Source: Dokdonella sp.
Lineage (GTDB): Bacteria; Pseudomonadota; Gammaproteobacteria; Xanthomonadales; Rhodanobacteraceae
Assembly (NCBI RefSeq): GCF_017744955.1
Contig: NZ_JAGIAG010000012.1
Location: forward strand, 1 to 64,000
DNA length: 64,000 nucleotides
Reading direction: 5' to 3'
Each line of letters opens with the position of its first letter. Within the stretch, counting starts at the first letter, position 1. A program made the translations under genes and the position numbers. The notes under the pieces were generated by a model. That model did not search any database. It worked only from the letters and a program-made list of their open reading frames with translations, and was not told the DNA's origin. Below are positions 36,308 through 44,950 of the stretch, piece by piece.

Positions 36308-36607
36308 TCAGGCGACCGAGCGCAGTTCCGGCAGGGCGCAATCCTCGATCATCGCGCGCAGCGCCGGATGGCGGACCTCGAACACGTCGAACACGCCGGC
36401 CGCGCGCAGATAAGGCACGCGGCGCAGGAGCTCGTCTTCGCAGAGGCGGCGTTCCTGTTCGTCGTCCTCGGCGGCCAGGGCGCGCTGCGCCAAGGCGACG
36501 AATTCCTCGATCCAGATCAGGGCGGTGAAGGCTGCGCCGCGGTCGGCGGCCGGCGGCGGTTCGGGCAAGGGAGTGGTTTGCAGGCGCAGGGGGATGGGAG
36601 AGTTCAT
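36308..36607 (-). CDS. Small 99-residue protein, function unknown
   Basis: The frame runs from MNSPIPLRLQTTPLPEPP to LPELRSVA, with a helical, acidic middle (FTALIWIEEFVALAQRALAAEDDEQE). No family is recognised and no signal peptide is visible. It starts 16 bp from a perfect 16-bp palindrome and is divergent from a TetR-type gene, so it is very probably the TetR target. Longer in-frame starts upstream on this strand run antisense to the TetR gene and are not used. Confidence 0.55.
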   Translation of the reverse strand: MNSPIPLRLQTTPLPEPPPAADRGAAFTALIWIEEFVALAQRALAAEDDEQERRLCEDELLRRVPYLRAAGVFDVFEVRHPALRAMIEDCALPELRSVA

Positions 36608-36622
36608 ATTGGTCTTCTTGTA

Positions 36623-36638
36623 TACCGTCCGGACGGTA
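36623..36638. promoter_or_regulatory. Probable TetR operator palindrome
   Basis: TACCGTCCGGACGGTA is a perfect 16-bp palindrome placed between the divergent starts at 36607 (minus) and 36681 (plus). Its length and symmetry are typical for TetR dimers, and AT-rich flanks (GTATA, CAGTATATA) provide possible -10 elements. Confidence 0.75.
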
Positions 36639-36680
36639 CAGTATATAGTTCGATTTTCGCCGTCAACCCGCAGCCGCCTC

Positions 36681-37247
36681 ATGCCCACGAAACGCCGAGC
36701 CAGCGCCCGCGAACGCATCCTCGCAGCGGCCGAACACGTCGTGATGGAGGTCGGCGCGGGCAATCTGACTCTGGACGCGGTCGCCGCGGCCGCCGGCGTC
36801 AGCAAGGGCGGCCTGCTGTACCACTTCGCGAACAAGGAAGCCCTGCTCAAGGGCATGGTCGACCGGCACATGGACCAGGAGGCCGAACGCGTCGCCGACG
36901 TGCATCGGCGACTCGGCGGCGCGCCGGCGACGTATCTGCGCGCCTTCATCGAAGCGGCGGTCGAGATGAGCGGCAAGGATCTGCACTCGCCCGCCGCCTC
37001 GCGCTCGTTCCTCGCCGCGGCGGCGAACTTTCCCAGCCTGCTCGACCGGCCGCGTCGCGAGATCGCCGAGCATTTCGACCAGCTGCGCTCGGCCGGCGGC
37101 AATTTCCTACTGGCGGCGGTGGTCAGCCTCGCGCTCGACGGGCTCTACTTCAGCGACATCTTCGAGTTCAGCCCGCTGACGGCGAGCGAGCGCGATCGAC
37201 TCACCGCGGAACTGCTGAAGCTCGCCGACCAGGCCGCGGGCTGCTGA
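36681..37247 (+). CDS. TetR family transcriptional regulator
   Basis: A 188-residue repressor. The HTH is LTLDAVAAAAGVSKGGLLYHFANKEALLKGMVDR, a textbook TetR_N end. The C-terminal ligand domain has the TetR_C_37-like pattern (AAANFPSLLDRPRREI, ALDGLYFSDIFEF). Autorepression through the palindrome at 36623 is expected. It is inserted between two LysM-lysozyme paralogs but their own palindrome (CTAGGG type) differs from its operator, so it probably does not regulate them directly. Confidence 0.92.
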   Translation: MPTKRRASARERILAAAEHVVMEVGAGNLTLDAVAAAAGVSKGGLLYHFANKEALLKGMVDRHMDQEAERVADVHRRLGGAPATYLRAFIEAAVEMSGKDLHSPAASRSFLAAAANFPSLLDRPRREIAEHFDQLRSAGGNFLLAAVVSLALDGLYFSDIFEFSPLTASERDRLTAELLKLADQAAGC

Positions 37248-37323
37248 TCGGCGCAGCGGTTCGCGCGCGATCGAACGCGACGACTTCGAGGCGGCGCAGC
37301 GCCGAAAATCGAACGAGACGGCT

Positions 37324-37360
37324 CTAGGGAAAACCCTAGCTAGGGCCGACACGGATGGGC
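37324..37360 (+). promoter_or_regulatory. Shared palindromic promoter block, copy 2
   Basis: CTAGGG-AAA-ACCCTAGCTAGGG, six bases, then CGGATGGGC: identical layout to the block at 34324. It lies 78 bases before the ATG at 37424. Flanking DNA differs, so the block is conserved beyond simple duplication drift. Confidence 0.7.
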
Positions 37361-37423
37361 AGGTACGACCGAAGGTGCTGAAGTCGCGAGCACTGGTTTC
37401 CGTACTTTCCATCGAGGCTCGCC

Positions 37424-38983
37424 ATGGTCAGTCCTGTCTCCGCCACCCGTTCCTTCGCCGGCAACGGCGCCGCCAACAACGACTACACGATCCAGCGCGG
37501 CGACACGCTGTCGAAGATCGCGGCCGAAAAAGGCGTTTCCCTGCAGGACCTGCTCGCCGCCAATCCGCAGATCCGCAATCCCGACGTAATCTATCCGGGT
37601 CAATCGCTGTCGATCCCCGGCGGCGGCGGAAGCGCCGGCGGCGCCAACGGCGCCGCGCAGGGCGCTCAGGGACCGAGCGGCGTGTCGGGCGCCGCGCCCA
37701 ATTCGCAGCAGGGCCGCATCAACGAAGCGATGGGCTTCTTCGAGAGCCAGGGTTGGTCGCGTGCGCAGGCCGCCGGCATCGTCGGCAACCTGCAGGCCGA
37801 GAGCGGCGTCGATCCGAATCGCGGCCAGGACGGCGGCGGCCCCGGCTACGGGCTGGCGCAGTGGGAAGGTCCGCGCCAGGCCGCGTTCAAGGCCTGGGCC
37901 GGCAAGGACATCCATCAGTCGACGTTCCGCGAGCAACTCGAATTCATCCAGCACGAACTGACCACGACCGAGCGCGGCGCCGGCAATGCGCTGAAGGGCG
38001 CGACTTCGGCCTCCGAAGCGGCGCAGATCTTCTGCAACAAGTACGAGCGCCCCGGCATTCCGCACATGGAATCGCGCATCGCGAACGCCAATGCGATCTT
38101 CAACAACGCATCGCCGACGCAGCCGGGCTCCGGCAATACGCCGGTCGGCACGCCGTCGAAGCCGAATCCGGATGCGGCCTCGCCGGCGGGCGGCAGCTAC
38201 ACCGTCAAGAGCGGCGACACGCTGTCGGCCATCGCGGCGCAGAAGGGCGTCTCGCTCGCGGCGCTGATCTCGGCGAACCCGCAGATCAAGAACCCGAACC
38301 TGATCTTCCCCGGCCAGAGCGTGAACATTCCGGGCGGCGGCAGCGCGGCCGGCGGCAGCTACACGGTGAAGAGCGGCGATACGCTCTCGGGCATCGCGGC
38401 GCAAAAGGGCGTTTCGCTGGCGGCGCTGATCTCGGCCAATCCGCAGATCGGCAATCCGAACCTGATCTTCCCGGGCCAGCACGTGAACATCCCGGGCGGC
38501 GGCAGCGGCACGCGCGGCACCGACGGCGCGAACAGCACCGGCGGCGTCGGGCAGACGCCGGGCGCGGGCAAGCCGACCGGCGGCAACCCGGCGGCGATCG
38601 CCAACCAGTTCCTCGAGCGCAACGCGTCCGAGCTCAAGAAGAGCGGCGCGCTACCGATGAATCCGAACGTGCCGAGCGACGTCTGCTGCGCCAACTTCGT
38701 CACCGCCTGCCTGCAGAAGGCCGGCCTGATCAACTGGCACTCCGACGGCGTCGCCGACATGGCCTCGCGCCTGAAGGCGCAGGGCTGGAAGGTCGTCGAT
38801 GCGGCGCACGCCAAGCCCGGCGACGTCGCCGTCATCAACGGCAGCCAGCACACAGAACTGGTCTACAGCAACGACGGCGGCAAGCTCACGCTGATCGGTT
38901 CCAACAACCGCAATGCGGACGGTACGCAGCGCATCACCTACGGCAATCCGTACGGCAATACGTATTACCTGTCTCCGCCGTAA
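37424..38983 (+). CDS. LysM/phage-tail-lysozyme/Cys-His peptidase-like protein, copy 2
   Basis: A 519-residue paralog of the gene at 34418. The N-terminal LysM (about 20-65) and lysozyme-type domain (about 100-235) are almost identical to copy 1, for example [16 protein letters not shown] and [15 protein letters not shown]. Two further LysM units (about 258-303, 311-356) follow, so three in all. The C-terminal domain is different from copy 1: [21 protein letters not shown] with a Cys pair and [15 protein letters not shown] with a His, a plausible NlpC/CHAP-like endopeptidase. Like copy 1 it lacks a signal peptide. A strong terminator follows. The pair looks like a duplication with replaced catalytic ends. 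Confidence 0.83.
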   Translation: MVSPVSATRSFAGNGAANNDYTIQRGDTLSKIAAEKGVSLQDLLAANPQIRNPDVIYPGQSLSIPGGGGSAGGANGAAQGAQGPSGVSGAAPNSQQGRINEAMGFFESQGWSRAQAAGIVGNLQAESGVDPNRGQDGGGPGYGLAQWEGPRQAAFKAWAGKDIHQSTFREQLEFIQHELTTTERGAGNALKGATSASEAAQIFCNKYERPGIPHMESRIANANAIFNNASPTQPGSGNTPVGTPSKPNPDAASPAGGSYTVKSGDTLSAIAAQKGVSLAALISANPQIKNPNLIFPGQSVNIPGGGSAAGGSYTVKSGDTLSGIAAQKGVSLAALISANPQIGNPNLIFPGQHVNIPGGGSGTRGTDGANSTGGVGQTPGAGKPTGGNPAAIANQFLERNASELKKSGALPMNPNVPSDVCCANFVTACLQKAGLINWHSDGVADMASRLKAQGWKVVDAAHAKPGDVAVINGSQHTELVYSNDGGKLTLIGSNNRNADGTQRITYGNPYGNTYYLSPP

Positions 38984-38997
38984 GTTCCGAGACGACG

Positions 38998-39037
38998 ACG
39001 CCCCGGCATGGCGAAAGCCTGCCGGGGCGTTTTCGTT
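38998..39037 (+). terminator. Rho-independent terminator of LysM copy 2
   Basis: ACGCCCCGGCA pairs with TGCCGGGGCGT through a GGC-GAAA-GCC cap with a GNRA-type loop, followed by TTTTCGTTT. Confidence 0.85.
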
Positions 39038-39174
39038 TGCGCGCAGCCCGGGATTTGCAGCGCTAGCCTGCGATCGCAGCGACGGCAGAACGCGGCAGTG
39101 GACCGCAACGATCTCCTGTGAGGCCGATGTGAATTGGAGCGGCTCGCGATCGGAGCGGCCCGGCAGAGACTGGT

Positions 39175-39612
39175 CTAGTCGGCGGGGAGCTCGAAGATCG
39201 CCGCTGGCGCGGAGTACTGGCGTGCCCAGTCGGTCCAGGCGACGTCGGTCGGACCGACCACGCTCGCCACCAAGGTCCAATGCTCGCCGCTGCCGCGCAG
39301 CAGTCCGGCGTAGACGTGCGACTTGAGGCCGGCCTCCGCCTCTTCGGCGAACGGCGTGCCTTGGTAGTCGATCGGTCGGCCGCCGGCGCCCTGGATCGAG
39401 GCGTAGACGAAGGCCCATTCGCCGGACACACGCAGGCTTTTCACGTCGAGCTGGGCGGGCTTGCCGAGTCCGGCGGCGAGTTCGACCAGGGCGGAGTGCA
39501 GGATCGCGCGACCTTCGGCGGAAGTCGTGGCCGGCGTGCGCGGAGCTTCTTGAGCTGGGGTGGCGGTCATGAGGAAGGCGCTCAGGATCAGGGGGATCGT
39601 TCCGATACGCAT
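39175..39612 (-). CDS. Secreted protein of unknown function
   Basis: A 145-residue protein with a signal peptide (MRIGTIPLILSAFLMTATPAQ). The mature part has a mixed alpha/beta pattern with WAFVYASIQGAGGRPIDYQG and HWTLVASVVGPTDVAWTDWARQY, resembling small NTF2-like or lumazine-type secreted proteins seen as hypothetical in Xanthomonads; no family can be assigned. The start is set by the signal peptide; longer frames upstream on this strand are antisense to sdaA. It converges on the second LysM gene. Confidence 0.75.
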   Translation of the reverse strand: MRIGTIPLILSAFLMTATPAQEAPRTPATTSAEGRAILHSALVELAAGLGKPAQLDVKSLRVSGEWAFVYASIQGAGGRPIDYQGTPFAEEAEAGLKSHVYAGLLRGSGEHWTLVASVVGPTDVAWTDWARQYSAPAAIFELPAD

Positions 39613-39818
39613 GGACGCTCTCGCTGCGAGTCGCGATGAAGCGGAAAGTCTATGTACCGCGCACGCCCGGGGACTGCAAGCGCGTGCCGGCGAAGCCTTG
39701 CGCGGCTGCGCGCACGGCGAAGCAGCGTCAGCTCGGGTTCGTCGCCGCACGCTTTCCGGGGCCCGCCGCAGCCGCACTGAAGCGGCGATCGCCGACACGT
39801 CGCCCGCGGTGCGCCACA

Positions 39819-40052
39819 TCAATCGCGCGCGTCGACGAATGCGCGCACGCCTTCCGCGTCGAACGGCCAGTCCAGCTCGCGTCCGTCGCGGTCGTCGCGC
39901 AGCACCGGCACGCGCGCGCCGTAGCGCGCCTCGAGGTCGTCCGCGTCGTCGATCCAGCGCGTCTCGAAGGTCGGCAAGCGCGCGGCGGCGAGCACGGCCA
40001 GCGCCTGGTCGCACAAGGGACAATCGTCGCGCTGGAAAAGAATCCACCGCAT
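39819..40052 (-). CDS. Glutaredoxin-like DUF836 protein
   Basis: A 77-residue thioredoxin-fold protein with a CxxC motif in QRDDCPLCDQAL at residues 11-14, RVPVLRDDRDGRELDWPFDAEGV as the cis-Pro strand, and full length for the family. Such proteins are redox-active cytoplasmic proteins of unsettled partner. It is divergent from sdaA with 88 bp between the starts. In-frame Met codons upstream on this strand are inside the sdaA antisense and are not used. Confidence 0.88.
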   Translation of the reverse strand: MRWILFQRDDCPLCDQALAVLAAARLPTFETRWIDDADDLEARYGARVPVLRDDRDGRELDWPFDAEGVRAFVDARD

Positions 40053-40140
40053 GCGGTGCGTCTCCGGCAAAACCGTAGAATAGCCGCACCTTCTTCCGCG
40101 GCGGCGTGCGCGTGCCGTCCGCATCTGCTTCGAGGCATTC

Positions 40141-41523
<1,383 letters not shown>

Positions 41524-41604
41524 GGACACCTCGACCGCAGCGCCCGAATTCGCGCTCGCCGATGGTCGGCGGACCGGCTGCCGACAAACCGGTCGCCGAC
41601 GAAG

Positions 41605-41634
41605 AAAAGCGCCGCCCATCGGGCGGCGCTTTTT
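41605..41634. terminator. Bidirectional terminator between sdaA and S8 protease 1
   Basis: GCGCCGCCC-ATC-GGGCGGCGC with A-rich 5' and T-rich 3' flanks (AAGAAAA and TTTTTCTT) can stop transcription from both converging genes. Confidence 0.88.
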
Positions 41635-41694
41635 CTTCTACTGGACCGGCACCTTCGGACTCCGAACAGAGTCCGAAGGCCGTATCAGCTCGGC

Positions 41695-44631
41695 CTACGG
41701 GTTCTGCGTGATGTGGATGTCGTCGTAGTAGATCGCGCTCGCGCCGTTCGCGTAGAGATCGATCGAGCCGATGTTCAGGCTTCCCGGCACGTCCTGATTC
41801 GGGAACTGCTGCGTCCACGATCCCGAATAGAGCTGGGCACCGTTGTAGTAGAACGTCTGCAGGTCGTTGTCGAGATCGACGTCGAGCTTGATGTCCACCC
41901 ACTGGCCGGTCACGTACGAAGCACTGCCCGGATTCGCCGCGCCGTCTTCGTTCGCCAGGGTTCCGGTGGCGCTGTCGAAGTACACCTGCGTCGACCAGCT
42001 GATGATGCTGGTGTCGGTGTCGGAGTACACGTTCTCGAAGATGAAGTACGACTTGCCGGAGAACGTCGCCGGAATGTACTGCTTCGCGGTGATCGTGTAC
42101 GAACCGCTGGTGTAGCCCGTGAACTCGTGGATCAGGTCGCTTCCTTCCTTGATCTCGATCGAGTTCGGCGCGCTGACGCTCTGCGTGGTGACCACGGTCG
42201 CGCCGGCGGCCGCGTCGTTCGCCCAGCCCTTCCAGCCGCCCTGGCCGTGCACGTTGTTGCCGGCCGTGTAGCTGTCCCAGTTCTCGGAGAATCCGGCCGA
42301 GCCGGACGAGCCGTCGAAACCGTCCTTGAAGATCTCGTCGTCGGGCTGCGGGTTGCCGCTGCCCTTGACCGCGACGTACATGTGCGCGTCGGGCGCCAGG
42401 CCGTTGGCTTCGGTGAACACGACTTCGGCGAACGTGATGTTGCTGAGCGTGGTGGTCGGCGTCGCCGTGACCGTGATCGCCTGCGTGTCGGTCAGGGTGC
42501 CGTCGAACGAGAACGAAGGCGTGTCGACCGAGACGTCGAGGCCGTCGGGCGCGTTGACCGTCACCGTCCAGCTCGACGGCTGGCCGAGCGTGTTGCGCAG
42601 CGTACGCGTCCAGTCGCACGAATCGGTGCAGCTCATGTTGCGCATGCTCGCCACATTCAGCGTCTTCGGATCGCCCGAAGAGGCCGGATCGGCGGCGAGG
42701 TAGTTGGCGAAGGTCTCGTCGAGCACGAAGCCGGCCTTCGCGACCTTGGTCATGTCGATGCGGCCGCCGCCGACGTCGTCCGGATCCCACGGCGTGGTCG
42801 TGTCTTCCTTGTGGCCGTCGGTGAATGCGGTCAGCATCATCGCCGACTTCACTTCCGACGGCGTCCAGTTCGGCTGCAGCGCGCGCACCAGCGCACCGGC
42901 GCCGGCCAGATGCGGCGAGGACATCGAAGTGCCGCTCATGTAGCCGTACTGGCCGGCCGTGCCGGTGTCCATCGCGGCGTAGATGCTGACGCCGGGGCCG
43001 GTGATGTCCGGCTTGGTCTGCGTGACGAGACGGCTCGGACCGCGCAGGCTGAAGTCGCCGAGCACGTCGCCCTGGACGATGCCGGGCGTGAACGTGGTGG
43101 TGACGGCGGTCGGCGCGCTCGAGTTGATGAACGAGGCGATCGCCTGGCCGTCGGTCTGCGGGATGCCGTAGGTCGGCAGCGTGGCCGAACCGACGATCGG
43201 GCTGAGGCGGCCGGCCGCGTTGTTGTAGATGATCGCGACGACCGCGCCGGCGGCCTGCGCGTTGTTGGCCTTTTCCTCGAACGTGCAGTCGCCGCGGCTG
43301 ATCAGGGCGATCGCGCCGGTGAACGTGCCGGCCGGAATGCCGCCGGTGGAGGTGCAACCGGTGTTGTTGGTGGTGTAGTTGCGAATCGGCAGATCACCCG
43401 CGGGTCCCGTGTCCGAACCCGAGCCCGGATCCAGCACGATGTTCTGCAACTGCGCCGGCGGCGTGCCGGGGCCGGTGACCGACAGCATGCCCGTCGCAGC
43501 GGGGTTGCGGTTGTGGGTCGAAGCGGCCACCGTGGTGACCCACGGGCCGAGGTGGTTGACCTGGCCGACCGGATCGGGCGTCTCCGCACGCGTGTTGCCG
43601 GCGGAAGCGGCGACGAAGATGTCCGCATCGACCGCGTCGAGGAAGGTGCGATCGCCGTCGTTCCACGGATCGTCGCCGCCGGAGATCGAGAAGTTGATGA
43701 CGTCGACGCCGTCGGCGATCGCGTTCTCCATGCCGGCCAGAATCCAGGTACCGGCGCAGTTGGTGGTCGCGCAGACCTTGTAGGTGCGCACGCTGGCGCA
43801 CGGCGCGACGCCGGACATGAACGGCGCATCCGTCGGCAGCGCCGGCGGCGGAACGGCGGAGGTGGTCAACGTGTTGCCGGCCGCCGTGCTGGCGGTATGC
43901 ACGCCGTGGCCGTTGCCGGCGTTCGCTTCGGGGTTGGTGCCGGTACAGACGCCGCCGCTGCTGGTCGAGCAGTCGGCCGAACTCACCAGCTTGGGATTGC
44001 CCGCGTTGAAGCCGCAGGCGGCATCGTTGGCGAACGAGGGATGAGCGGCGTTGCCGCCGGTGTCGATCACGCCGACGACCACGCCCTGGCCTCGCGTGCC
44101 GGTTCCGCCGGGAACGTTGCTGCCGTCCCAGATCGAAGGTGCACCGATGAATTCCGGACCGCGGAAGGTGTCGACGCGCTCGTCGCGCGCACGCACCACC
44201 TTGCTCACGCCGGGAAGAGCGGCGATGGTGCGCGCCTCGCTCATCGTCAGATCCAGACCGACGCCGTTCATCGTGATCGCGTAACTGTGCGTCGGCGTCA
44301 GCTCGCGGCCGAGCGCGCCCGCGATCGCCGCCATGTGCGTGTCGCGCTGAGTGGAGAGATAGGCCTTGTAGGCGACCGCCGCCGGCGAATTCGCGGCGAG
44401 CTTGCGCGTTCCCAGAGACGACGGTGCAGTCGCGGCGAGCCCGTTGGCTTCGCCCTTGTAATGCAGCAAGCCGCTTTCGACGAAGCTGACGATGTAGGGC
44501 CGACGAACCGACGTGGCCTGTTCGCTAGTGGCGACCTTGTCGAAGGTCGCGGCGTGGATCGGCATCACCGCGCCGGCCAGCGCGAAGCCGATCGATGCAG
44601 CCAGTGTTTTGATGTGCAGCGACTTCCCCAT
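41695..44631 (-). CDS. S8 (subtilisin-like) serine protease 1
   Basis: A 978-residue secreted protease: signal peptide (LAASIGFALAGAVMPIHA), I9-type propeptide (RPYIVSFVESGLLHY...ALPGVSKVVRARD), peptidase S8 with catalytic Asp in GVIDTGGN, His in GHGVHTAS and Ser in GTSMSSPHLAG. A PA domain is inserted (ALISRGDCTFEEKANNAQAAGAVVAII). An Fn3-like unit follows the catalytic part, then IFKDGFD and a jelly-roll-like C-terminal module (ENWDSYTAGNN...GWKGWAND...IYYDDIHI). The start at 44631 is set by GGAGAATCGAG. Longer upstream frames in the same register lack a signal. It is a tandem paralog of the next gene. Confidence 0.92.
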   Translation of the reverse strand: MGKSLHIKTLAASIGFALAGAVMPIHAATFDKVATSEQATSVRRPYIVSFVESGLLHYKGEANGLAATAPSSLGTRKLAANSPAAVAYKAYLSTQRDTHMAAIAGALGRELTPTHSYAITMNGVGLDLTMSEARTIAALPGVSKVVRARDERVDTFRGPEFIGAPSIWDGSNVPGGTGTRGQGVVVGVIDTGGNAAHPSFANDAACGFNAGNPKLVSSADCSTSSGGVCTGTNPEANAGNGHGVHTASTAAGNTLTTSAVPPPALPTDAPFMSGVAPCASVRTYKVCATTNCAGTWILAGMENAIADGVDVINFSISGGDDPWNDGDRTFLDAVDADIFVAASAGNTRAETPDPVGQVNHLGPWVTTVAASTHNRNPAATGMLSVTGPGTPPAQLQNIVLDPGSGSDTGPAGDLPIRNYTTNNTGCTSTGGIPAGTFTGAIALISRGDCTFEEKANNAQAAGAVVAIIYNNAAGRLSPIVGSATLPTYGIPQTDGQAIASFINSSAPTAVTTTFTPGIVQGDVLGDFSLRGPSRLVTQTKPDITGPGVSIYAAMDTGTAGQYGYMSGTSMSSPHLAGAGALVRALQPNWTPSEVKSAMMLTAFTDGHKEDTTTPWDPDDVGGGRIDMTKVAKAGFVLDETFANYLAADPASSGDPKTLNVASMRNMSCTDSCDWTRTLRNTLGQPSSWTVTVNAPDGLDVSVDTPSFSFDGTLTDTQAITVTATPTTTLSNITFAEVVFTEANGLAPDAHMYVAVKGSGNPQPDDEIFKDGFDGSSGSAGFSENWDSYTAGNNVHGQGGWKGWANDAAAGATVVTTQSVSAPNSIEIKEGSDLIHEFTGYTSGSYTITAKQYIPATFSGKSYFIFENVYSDTDTSIISWSTQVYFDSATGTLANEDGAANPGSASYVTGQWVDIKLDVDLDNDLQTFYYNGAQLYSGSWTQQFPNQDVPGSLNIGSIDLYANGASAIYYDDIHITQNP

Positions 44632-44657
44632 CTCGATTCTCCAGTTCAGCAGCAGCC

Positions 44658-44695
44658 AAAAAACCCGGAACACCGCGCCGTTTCGGCGCGGTGTT
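44658..44695 (-). promoter_or_regulatory. Hairpin with T-run in the S8 protease 1 leader
   Basis: On the minus strand AACACCGCGCCG pairs perfectly with its inverse around AAA (44669-44695). CCGGG and six T follow, then the SD and ATG at 44631. It has the shape of an intrinsic terminator placed inside the leader and may be an attenuator. Confidence 0.6.
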
Positions 44696-44717
44696 CGCGG
44701 ACGTGACGAAGCTAAAG

Positions 44718-44754
44718 ACCCAGGACGCTCACGGCGGGTTATAGCACTGGCTCG
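44718..44754 (-). promoter_or_regulatory. Promoter-like block of S8 protease 1
   Basis: On the minus strand CGAGCCAGTGCTATAACCC is followed by GTCCTGGGT. A related block (CGAGCCGGAGTGTTACAACC, then CTCCTGGGTTT) lies at 48059-48100 upstream of protease 2 at nearly the same distance from the start. TATAAC/TTACAAC are possible -10 elements. Confidence 0.45.
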
Positions 44755-44884
44755 AATATGCCGCCAACCGGTGGCAGTACGCGGGCGAATGGTCACGCAT
44801 GGGCCACCGCGCATGGCGCGCCGCAGCAAATCTTCCCCGTCGCTGCCCTGGAAGCAGGGAATGACGCTCTTCGAACGGTTTGTC

Positions 44885-44922
44885 CGAAAAAGAAAAAGCC
44901 GGCGTGGAAATCCACGCCGGCT
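44885..44922 (-). terminator. Rho-independent terminator of S8 protease 2
   Basis: AGCCGGCGTGGA-AA-TCCACGCCGGCT forms a 12-bp stem, and on the minus strand TTTTTCTTTTTC follows, a strong intrinsic terminator just downstream of the stop at 44951. Confidence 0.88.
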
Positions 44923-44950
44923 CGTCAAAGGACGACTCTGAATCGAACGC

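Larger units (their letters stand above)
44632..44950. other. 319-bp intergenic region between the two S8 genes
   Basis: No gene is seen. Read on the minus strand it contains the terminator of protease 2 (44885-44922), the promoter-like block of protease 1 (about 44718-44754) and a hairpin with T-run just before the protease 1 start (44658-44695). Confidence 0.75.

Noticed and set aside
34418-38983. Prophage remnant
   Set aside because: Phage-tail-lysozyme domains suggested phage origin, but there are no structural, integrase or packaging genes, and LysM/terminator organisation looks like host genes.
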